From Saccoglossus kowalevskii (lineage: Eukaryota; Hemichordata; Enteropneusta; Harrimaniidae): 27,157 nt of DNA. The DNA is taken from positions 66,037 through 93,193 of the forward strand of contig NW_003135359.1 in assembly GCF_000003605.2 (NCBI RefSeq). Reading direction: 5' to 3'. The notes beneath the pieces are model-generated. The model was not told the DNA's origin, made no database searches, and saw nothing but the letters and a program-made list of their open reading frames with translations. Shown in pieces: positions 1-7,272 of this stretch. How positions within the stretch are numbered: the stretch's first letter is position 1; each line of letters opens with the position of its first letter. The translations under genes and the position numbers were made by a program.

Positions 1-419
1 GTCATTCATGACCTGTTTGATTGGATAAAGTTTTACGACTTGGAGGCCATTTTTTCCCTCAAAAATCTAAAAAAAACAAGCTTTTTCTAGCTCTTAACAG
101 CTTTTTCTCAGATGTGTGTCATCCAGTTTTGTTCAAAGTTGGTACAGGGACAGGTAATAATTGTTTAAAAGTGCACATCGCATTATATGTTTAACAAGTT
201 ATAAATTGTCTCAGAAAAGCCAAATGAATATATTTTTACCCCACCCCCTAAAATTGTAACACATCAATTCTGAACATTTAATAACAGAATTTTAATACAG
301 CTCATAATGAATTAATTCACTCTGACACAAACTAAGTTCAATATAAGTTTTTAAATTTTTTTCTGAGCGGGGGCTATGACATGACATGTCATGTCTTGTT
401 TAAACACATTTCCTTTTTT
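1..419. other. unassigned AT-rich flank
   Basis: I see no gene, RNA or clear repeat here. Short open frames overlap the start of LINE copy A but carry no family motif before about position 420. It may include degraded sequence of the same LINE that is no longer readable. Confidence 0.4.
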
Positions 420-922
420 CAAATACATCCACTTAATTTGACACTTTCGGATCACTGTCAAATGTCTTTTCTCCTCAAAACAAATGCTGTAACGAATTGT
501 GAAACTAATCAAAATAATTGTACTACAATTCATGGCCCTAAATATTTTTATTCTTGGCATGATAACTCCAAGCTTTACACAGCAAAGAGATTTGTAAGCT
601 AATCAATAATTTCTCCAACTTTGATGACACACAACAGGCAGTTGATGAAGCAGAACATTTACTCTCAAATATTTACCATGAGGTAGCTGGTAAATGTCTT
701 AAAAAACTTTATTAGAAAAAAGAACAAACATAAAAAATACACCAAAATGGTACTCCAATGATCTTGGCAATCTTAAAAAAGATGTCCATTAGGGAAATTA
801 AGTTCTGAGCCATACAATAATGATTTGAGAAACAACTGCTATAGTCTGAAAAGGAAATACCAACAAATGGTTAAGAAAACGAAAAGAAACTATAAAAAAA
901 TATACTAAATAAACTTAAAGAG

Positions 923-1375
923 ATGGGTAATTCTTCTCCAAAGGAATATTGGAATTTGATTAAGGAGCTTAGAAATGGTCAAATTAAAAATGACAGTGAA
1001 AACATTGAAGCCCAAAAATGGTATGAACATTTCAGACAATTAAATGCATTAAATAATACTGATGAAAGCACTTTAAACGAAGAGATTGCTAAGCTTGAAA
1101 AAGAAATTAAACCTATTACTGAGCTAGACCAAAATATTTCACAGTTAGAAATACAAACTGCAATTAGCAACTTAAAAAATAAAAAATTTCCAGGCATTGA
1201 TAATATTGGAAATGAGATGATTAAAACAGGGAGAAATGTGCTCATCAAACCTTTACAAAAATTGTTTAATCTCATCCTAACGAGTGGCCATTTCCCTAGC
1301 TCTTGGAATTTGGATATTATCACTCCAATATTTAAAAAGGAGAACAATCTGATCCAGGCAACTACAGAGGGATAA
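923..1375 (+). pseudogene. LINE copy A: reverse transcriptase N-terminal fragment
   Basis: This 150-codon open stretch is the longest intact piece of copy A. It covers the linker after the endonuclease (SPKEYWNLIKELRNG, typical of this element group) and the first reverse transcriptase blocks, including NLKNKKFPGIDNIGNEMIK and FPSSWNLDIITPIFKK. It ends at a stop in the middle of the next block; the following residues (PGNYRGITLL) continue in a different frame, so the break is a frameshift and not a natural end. Confidence 0.8.
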
Positions 1376-1413
1376 CTCTCTTAAACAGTCTTAGCAAGCT
1401 CTTCTCAGCCGTA

Positions 1414-1850
1414 TTGAAACAAAGGTTGATCAAACATGTAAAAAGTAATAATATCATAATTAAAGTGCAAATTGGTTTTCTTCCAAAATTCAGCACAGCG
1501 GACCATATCTTTGTTCTCAAACAGCTAATGACAAAATATCTTAATAAAGGAAACTATTTATTTGCATCGACTTTAAGAAGGCGTTTGATTCCATTTGGCA
1601 CCTTGGTCTTTTATATAAACTTCACAAAAACAAAATCACAGGAAAATGTCACGACATAATTAAATCTATTTATCAGAATGCCACTGGCTGTGTTAAACTA
1701 AAAGGTGGTTTAACTGCTAGCTTTCCAGTTCAAAGGGGTGTCAGACAGGGAGATGGTTTAAGCCTACTCCTTTTCAATCTTTTCATTAATGATATCAAAT
1801 GGCAGATAGAATCATCCAATAATGAACCTCCTTTATTTTTAGCTACATAC
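1414..1850 (+). pseudogene. LINE copy A: reverse transcriptase palm fragment
   Basis: Two frames together encode the palm: one frame to about 1565 (QIGF, FSTADHIFVLKQLM), then a shift into a frame that reads IDFKKAFDSIWH (palm motif A, with its aspartate) and PVQRGVRQGDGLS (motif B). Reading stops making sense after LLFNLFINDIK; the YADD motif should follow but is gone. Confidence 0.8.
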
Positions 1851-2105
1851 TTGGCACGTTTACTTGAACTGGGAAGATATCCACTTATCATCTCAAGCAT
1901 CAAACGTATGATTAACTACTGGCTGAAAATAAAACATATGGATGAAAACACTCTGATATCTGAGGCCTATAAACTTGGCACCAATTTGGACAAAGAAACC
2001 ATCAGCAATTGGACCACAGGCAAAAAAATACTGAACCTTTTAGAAATTAGTGATGTTTGCGAAATAACCAGAATTATCCCATTAGCTACAAAAAAATATG
2101 TTTGA
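1851..2105 (+). pseudogene. LINE copy A: post-palm C-terminal fragment
   Basis: An 84-codon frame starts directly in the LELGRYPL motif, which in copy B lies about 130 residues after the YLGI motif. The sequence between palm motif B and this point has been deleted in copy A. It continues with a lysine-rich, tryptophan-containing helical stretch (KRMINYWLKIKHMDENTL) typical of the region before the terminal zinc-knuckle-like segment. Confidence 0.75.
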
Positions 2106-2230
2106 AAAACACTGCACAGAAACAATGCATAATGACAATAAAGGCACTAATCACAAAAATAAACTTCGTACCTACAGACAGCTGAAAACTGATTTTGCAC
2201 TTGAAAAATACCTCGAAACCCCAATCCAAG

Positions 2231-2231
<1 letters not shown>

Positions 2232-2270
<39 letters not shown>
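2232..2270 (+). repeat. (TTA)13 microsatellite
   Basis: Thirteen perfect TTA units directly follow the truncated C-terminus of LINE copy A. CR1-like elements often end in simple repeats, but here the repeat cuts the ORF before the terminal cysteine-rich segment present in copy B, so it marks either an aberrant 3' end or a later rearrangement. Confidence 0.95.
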
Positions 2271-2272
<2 letters not shown>

Positions 2273-2645
2273 AAAAAAGTAGTAAAGAGTAATTCAGGGA
2301 AATTACATTTTCGAAACTGTAAAACGACTAGATGACACAATTCACTGCAAAATTCAATTTTAAAAATTGTAAAAGCCCTTTTTATTTCCCGTAAAACTGT
2401 ACCAGCTACCACCCTTGCCTCCCCCCTCGTAAAGCTATTGGCAAACATTGCAAAAAATACCATTGACCATTGAAACTGGTTGATATGGTTCCGGTAACGC
2501 TGTTTTGATTGTTAGCATAGTTACTCGCCGAAACTCGGCACAGCACAAACTACCTGTGAAGTCAGAACAAAGTTTAAACACCGCTCAAATAGGATATGTC
2601 TCTGTTGGCACTCGGGCTTTTTGATAACAGTTTTTACTCACAGTT
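2271..2645. other. unassigned spacer
   Basis: I see no coding signal or RNA. It lies between the TTA microsatellite and the first 176-bp repeat and has a pyrimidine-rich patch near 2405-2425. Confidence 0.4.
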
Positions 2646-2821
2646 AGTTAATAATGTTGACCAATTATCTAACTCCCAAACCATTAACACACGTGGCAAA
2701 GTTTAAATATTTATGTTTTCAGAAATGAGGGGGTTGCCAAGTTATTTTTCGTCCGTGGACATATTATCGTATTCGCCTAGCTCACGTTGAATACAATGGG
2801 AATACAAAATACGTGGGTATT
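2646..2821. repeat. 176-bp direct repeat, copy 1
   Basis: This segment matches 3912-4087 without indels and with about six substitutions by eye (near 97% identity). It has no ORF. It is bounded by ordinary sequence on both sides, whereas copy 2 is bounded by LINE sequence on both sides, which is how its limits can be drawn. Confidence 0.93.
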
Positions 2822-3366
2822 GTTTCACCGTACTTGTCTTGTTACCATGACGATACGTTGCACGCGTTATAACAGCGCTCGGGGTGTTTTATAATGTAGA
2901 TTACAAGTTAACACAATAGCGTGCTTGTTTAAAAACTGGAAATAATAGTTTATATAAATCAATCATGATTTTTTGTATTAACCATAACCGTGCACCACAT
3001 ACTTTTGCCGATTATATCAATCGGCCTTACGCCCACAGTTGTAAATGTGCATGTATACGAATTCCGCCCGGGGTCACTCACCAGGTGACCTGGTACCACC
3101 ATCGTCCATATATACCAAGAAAAACTCACAATTGAGACAAACTGTTTTTAGGACCTAAATGAGATCTGTCATATAAAATCATACCCTAAGCGATACTTTA
3201 TTATGGACACATAACATAGATAGATCAACCATTGTATTAACACAGTTCGAGACCTATGGCAGCATAAAGTCAGATTCAGTTGATCTCTGCTATTGAATAC
3301 CACCAGTAGAAAATAAAAGGCAGAACTTCAAACCCAGGAGGGACCAACTATCACTACCGGTAGTAC
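2822..3366. other. unassigned spacer
   Basis: No gene is visible. A small palindromic patch around 3080-3105 (CACCAGGTGACCTGGTACC region) is the only structured sequence. The segment separates the first 176-bp repeat from LINE copy B. Confidence 0.4.
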
Positions 3367-3426
3367 CATATTGTTCATCTCTTAGAAAAAGACATACTCC
3401 ATTTCTCCACTAAAGGAAACGTCATT

Positions 3427-3871
3427 TTGTTAGGGGACTTTAATTCTAGAATAGGAGAATTAACTGACATTATTAATGAAGACATAAACCAACACATTCC
3501 GCTTCCTTTGGATTATGTAAATTATAATTATGAAGCACGTAATAATATGGATAGTGTCTCAAAATTCTGTGTTAACAAATTTGGTAGAAAATTCTCCCAA
3601 ATTTGTATTGAATGTAATCTTGTAATTGTAAATGGGAGGACAGTTGGGAGCTCGGCAGGTAAATACACTTATTATTCACCTAATGGTTGCAGTACAATTG
3701 ATTTTGGGGTCATTTCTAAATCAATTTATAACCCACATTTCGGATCACTGTCCTATTATCCTATCTGTATGCTTAAATCCAGAGCTCCCAAATAATTCTC
3801 AAAGAAATCATAGTAATAGATTGGATCCCTTACCAACTAAATATATTTGGGACAGTGACTCAAAAAAATAA
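3427..3871 (+). pseudogene. LINE copy B: APE-type endonuclease fragment
   Basis: This is the C-terminal half of an apurinic-like (EEP) endonuclease of a non-LTR element. The catalytic block GDFNSRIG is at the start, STIDFGVIS follows near 3690-3720, and the final SDHCPI block (about 3750-3770) is in the next frame, so a single-base frameshift lies near 3745. Readable LINE sequence extends upstream in frame to about 3370 (LEKDILHFS). Without the N-terminal half it cannot nick DNA. Confidence 0.85.
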
Positions 3872-3911
3872 ATTTGTATCTGCTTTAGAGCTAGCAAAAT
3901 GTAATGAAATG

Positions 3912-4087
3912 AGTTAATATTGTTGACCAATTATCAAACTCCCAAACCATTAACACACGTGGCAAAGTTTAAATATTTATATTTTTAGAAATGAGGGGGT
4001 TGCCAAGTTATTGTTCGTTCGTGGACATATTATCGTATTCGCCTAGCTCACGTTGAATACAATGGGAATACAAAATACGTGGGTATT
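3912..4087. repeat. 176-bp direct repeat, copy 2, inside LINE copy B
   Basis: Near-identical to 2646-2821. On its left LINE copy B stops just after the endonuclease; on its right LINE copy B resumes well downstream of the reverse transcriptase active site. The repeat therefore replaces several hundred codons of LINE sequence and is not a clean insertion. Confidence 0.93.
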
Positions 4088-4672
4088 TTTAATAAAAATA
4101 ATAAACTCAATGACAGTGATTTATTCTTTTTTGAAGGGAATGAGATTAACATCGTGAGAAATTATAATTATTTAGGTATTGTTCTCAGCCCTAATGGAAA
4201 ATTTAAAGCTGCGATGAAACATCTGAAATACAAAGGAATGAAAGCATTATTCTCTTTGAAAGCCAAATTAGGTCATAATGAAAGTCTCAGTCCCTCATTA
4301 TTGTTATCATTGTTTGATAAACTAATAAGACCAATTCTTATATATGGATGTGAAGTCTTGGATGGAGAAAGTTCATTCAACTCTACTATAGAAGATGTAC
4401 ACCTCAGCTTCTGTCGCTTTATCCTAGGCGTTTCAAAAAATACTCCGAAATTGGGAATTTATAGTGAGTTGGGTAGATATCCTATCGATTTATTTATTAA
4501 AAAGCAGTTAATAAAATATACAACCCACTTAAACAAAACTCAAAACCCTACTATTAAGGAAGCCTTCAAACCTAAAAAGACTGTAAAAAGTAAGTGGTAC
4601 AATGAACTTAACTCAGTACTGAAATCTACAAATACAACATTATCAGATATTGATAATAATGAGCTAAAATAG
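4079..4672 (+). pseudogene. LINE copy B: reverse transcriptase thumb/C-terminal fragment
   Basis: An open frame of 197 codons; only its first three or so codons belong to the 176-bp repeat. Recognisable motifs in order are NYNYLGIVLSPNGKF, LSLFDKLIRPILIYGCEVL, LSFCRFILGVSKNT and YSELGRYPIDLF. These follow the YADD motif in intact CR1/Jockey-type elements, so this is the part after the palm. It ends at a stop, and the reading continues after a frame change toward 4814. Confidence 0.85.
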
Positions 4673-4779
4673 TCACAAATGTCACGGATATATGATAAAA
4701 TAAAAAAAAAATTTATAAAGCATTGAATTAACTCAATTAATGATGATAACAGACAAAACACTAATACTGAAAACAAACT

Positions 4780-5248
4780 GGGGACTTACACAAAATTTAA
4801 AACAAACTTCATTTTGGAAAACTACTTAATTAAGCTAAAAAATAAAGAACTGAAAAGTACCCTAACTAAATTCAGACTGAGCAATCACAGTTTAGAAATT
4901 GAAAAAGGAAGACACAACAGAATCAAAAGTAGCGACAGAATCTGCAATTTGTGTAATAAAAATGATATTGAAGATGAACATCACTTCCTCATAATATGCC
5001 CAGTATATCGTAAAGAGAGGGTCATTTTATACAATGAAGCTGAAAAGATTATTCCTGACTTTACTAATCTCACACCTGAAAATAAATTCATAAAAATAAT
5101 GTCAAATTATAACTTAACAATTTCTCTGGCACAATATCTGAAATATTTGTTATTAGACAGCAGCACCTACTTAGTCATTGACTTTTTTATACCTATTATG
5201 TGTTCATTGGGTTTTTGTTTTTATATTCAGTTTATAGTTTTTTGTTGA
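4780..5248 (+). pseudogene. LINE copy B: C-terminal cysteine-rich fragment
   Basis: The frame from about 4780 reads GTYTKFKTNFILENYL, matching the end of copy A, and continues to a cysteine/histidine cluster (CNLCNK...EDEHHFLIICPVYRKE, about 4940-5020) that is the usual zinc-knuckle-like C-terminus of this element group. It tails off into a hydrophobic, probably non-coding stretch before the stop at 5246-5248. Confidence 0.8.
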
Positions 5249-5430
5249 TGTTTCATTTTATTTTATTATATATGTCCGTTACTAACTTCAATTTAGTCTG
5301 TTTTTGGTTGTCCTTTAAACTATGAGTCATTGTAATTTGATTAATTTTTATCTGTAATTTTCTTCTGTAACCTTTAACATCCTTCAGTGGGTTGTTATGA
5401 GTTAATAAAATACCTACGCGGTGGGCCAGT

Positions 5431-5511
5431 ACCGTGTTCACGTATTCAACCGCCGAGGGCGTTCCCCACGACAACAATTGCTATGTTCACACGGCAGCAT
5501 TCTACCGGAGC
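5431..5511 (+). repeat. inverted repeat pair, left member
   Basis: ACCGTGTTC at 5431-5439 and, about 40 bases later, the block TTGCTATGTTCACACGGCAG with its continuation to CGGAGC (5478-5511) recur in reverse orientation at 6341-6422 with a few substitutions and similar spacing. They look like two diverged copies of one small non-autonomous element inserted in opposite directions. Confidence 0.7.
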
Positions 5512-6340
5512 CGAATCCCTGCTCTTTCCACTGATTAACAGGAGATTATCTCCAATGCATTCATACGGTCGGGAGCCGTACAAGAGCCGAGATCTGCCAA
5601 AGTTTGATTCAGCTCGGTCAGAGCCTAACGGAACAGTGCCCTCAAATAATTAGTATGATAAAAAGCATGACTGAAAACAATGTAGGTGTCAAGCTTGTGT
5701 TGTTTCTTTACATGGCACGATTCTGTTGATCGGGGAGAAAAAAAGAAACACTGACGAGAATTGAGGAAGTGAAGACAATGAACTGGTGTTATGATTCAGG
5801 TAATAGTATCTCGAATAAACAGGAAACACGGTAGCTAAAATGTGTTACATTCTATTCGCTTAAGTTATTATTCAACTGTTGTGATATGTGTTACAATTGT
5901 CAATCTAAACCTACCAGAAACATGTCACCTTACCGTGACCGCTTCTACGATTTTTATCTCTGGTGTCTTTGAAAAGTATCTTCAATTTTCATTGGATCTG
6001 TTCAGTCCTTCTTTCAAGTTTTTGTCGCATAATTTCGTGCGCCATTTTTCTGTTTCCCGTTGACCTGACAATCTATCGCAGTATTTCTTTACTCTGCCAA
6101 ATAGATATTAGTGCGCGTACCTCTTCGTCAAATTGAAAATTGTGTGAAGTTACGAACGATGTTGTCTCCACCATAATTGAAATGAGAAGTTACCTCAATT
6201 TGAAAAAGGCGGTTGAGGGCGTGATTTGGACTCCGATAGTTGGGCCCTGTGTATACACAGTCGGAGTTATGTCGGGGCTCAACCCTATCGGAGTTCAACC
6301 CCGAAGGTTTATTGGAGGCGAATTTGGCTCGAGCCGAACA
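5512..6340. other. unassigned region between inverted repeats
   Basis: The short open frames here have no recognisable family or splice context and are best treated as non-coding. The right end is probably internal sequence of the repeat element. Nothing else is supported. Confidence 0.4.
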
Positions 6341-6422
6341 GCTCCGATAAAATGCTGTCGTGTGAACGTAGCAAATATTTACCTGGTAACATCGTTGGAC
6401 CATGGGACCGTCAGAACACGGT
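6341..6422 (-). repeat. inverted repeat pair, right member
   Basis: This is the reverse-oriented partner of 5431-5511: GCTCCGATAAAATGCTGTCG, GTGTGAACGTAGCAA and GAACACGGT in order on the + strand. The adjoining stretch 6228-6350 is dense in the hexamer TCGGAG and its complement CTCCGA, which could fold into alternative hairpins. Confidence 0.7.
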
Positions 6423-7150
6423 GCCTTACAAGGCTATAAGTTTCACAATAAAAGTTCCAACCCACGTTGAAAAGGTGAGATTCTTCGAAGTCAGTATGGT
6501 GAGAAACGGAAATGTCGGGTACTAGAAATAAGTCTTTATCTTCTGTAGTCGTAGTAATTGAACCCGGAAGTTTGTGTCTGTCGTTTGTTGACACATTAGT
6601 CACATTGGTTTAGTGTAACGACATTCTATAAATGACTAAAATCACAAATATTTCGGATGCAATGCAACTCTTACACAACTTCTCCACCAAGTCCAGCAAG
6701 AGAATACATTTATACAACTTGTAAGACACAAAATGAAAGTATTCTGCCTATTGTTAGGCTGGCGCCCTCGCGCTGTTTTAAGCAGGTACGTGTATCAAGT
6801 ATGTCCATACAAACACACACGACGATAACGCGTTGGTGTATACTCACAAGCATTACGTATCAATTTCCCCCCGCGACACATGTTGGCGGATTGTGTCATG
6901 GTCACGTGACTACGATGGGAACTGTAAATAGTGAGTAATCTCAACTGCGCTCGATAGGAAAACTTTGTGTGTATTTCGTAGTGAGAAATCTCAACAATGT
7001 CATCATCATGTGCTTAGCGGCCACACACTGCGGCTAAGTACACGGAAGTGCTACCCCTATCGGTTTAAACACGGAGACATCCAAAACTTTGTTGTCTTTT
7101 TTTTATCGTAGTATAAACTTCTCCAAGCCATTCTACTGTTGGTGTTGGTG
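6423..7150 (+). promoter_or_regulatory. probable promoter and 5' UTR region of the + strand ephrin gene
   Basis: This is the sequence directly upstream of the ephrin start codon, richer in CpG than the rest of the window, particularly 6755-6910. It contains a palindromic E-box TCACGTGA (6902-6909) and two copies of TAGTGAG(T/A)AATCTCAAC spaced exactly 50 bases apart (6929-6945, 6979-6995). There is no TATA box that I would defend, and no transcript start can be placed. An in-frame stop (TAG, 7109-7111) precedes the ATG at 7151, so the coding sequence does not extend further upstream without an intron. Promoter assignment is inference from position. Confidence 0.45.
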
Positions 7151-7272
7151 ATGTATACGGCTGTCATGGCGTTGCAGTGGTGGCTAGCTTTTCTAATAAT
7201 GATCGAACCCTGTGTGAGTGCAGCGGCAGCGGAACAACTCGAACCGATCGTATGGAGTGTCGGCAACCCTAT
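7151..7272 (+). CDS. EFN: + ephrin exon 1: signal peptide and first strand
   Basis: Starts at ATG 7151 and ends in CCT AT before the donor GTAAGT (7273-7278), phase 2. It encodes a short hydrophobic leader (MALQWWLAFLIMI core) ending in a run of alanines, a plausible cleavage site, followed by LEPIVWSVGNP, which corresponds to the LEPxxWxxxNP opening of mature ephrins. A second in-frame ATG at 7166 gives a shorter leader and is the only real alternative start; an upstream in-frame stop at 7109 limits the other side. Confidence 0.93.

Larger units (their letters stand above)
420..2230 (+). mobile_element. LINE copy A, CR1/Jockey-like non-LTR retrotransposon, defective
   Basis: This is a 5'-truncated, frameshifted relic of one long ORF encoding endonuclease and reverse transcriptase. 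The last endonuclease motif (LSDHC, about 447-461) is followed by a linker that changes frame several times, then 923-1375 (fingers, including a PGIDNIGNEMIK stretch), PGNYRGITLLN at about 1351-1385, QIGF about 1470, palm motif A as IDFKKAFDSIW (about 1566-1600) and motif B as VRQGDGL followed by LLFNLFIND (about 1740-1795). The catalytic YADD block and the following roughly 250 residues are absent: the frame jumps from motif B to the downstream LELGRYPL motif at about 1865. A final fragment (2098-2230) matches the C-terminal region of copy B (TYRQLKTDF against TYTKFKTNF). It cannot make an active enzyme. Family placement is by motif recognition only. Confidence 0.85.
3367..5410 (+). mobile_element. 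LINE copy B, CR1/Jockey-like non-LTR retrotransposon, internally deleted
   Basis: A second defective copy, related to copy A. It begins inside the endonuclease (LEKDILHFSTKGN, then GDFNSR), runs to KYIWDSDSK and a short further stretch ending near 3905, is interrupted by the 176-bp repeat (3912-4087), and resumes after the reverse transcriptase core with YNYLGIVLSPNGKF, ILIYGCE, ELGRYPI, and a terminal cysteine/histidine segment (CNLC...DEHHFLIICP) at about 4950-5010. All fingers and palm motifs are missing. There are frameshifts near 3745 and 4673-4800. The AT-rich tail to about 5410 (ends near TTAATAAAATA) is taken as its 3' UTR. Confidence 0.85.

Noticed and set aside
2098-2292. Poly-tyrosine protein
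   Set aside because: The tyrosine run is just the TTA microsatellite read in one frame after a LINE fragment.
5387-5653. An 88-codon frame after LINE copy B
   Set aside because: It overlaps the left repeat of the inverted pair and has no family motif or splice signals consistent with a gene.
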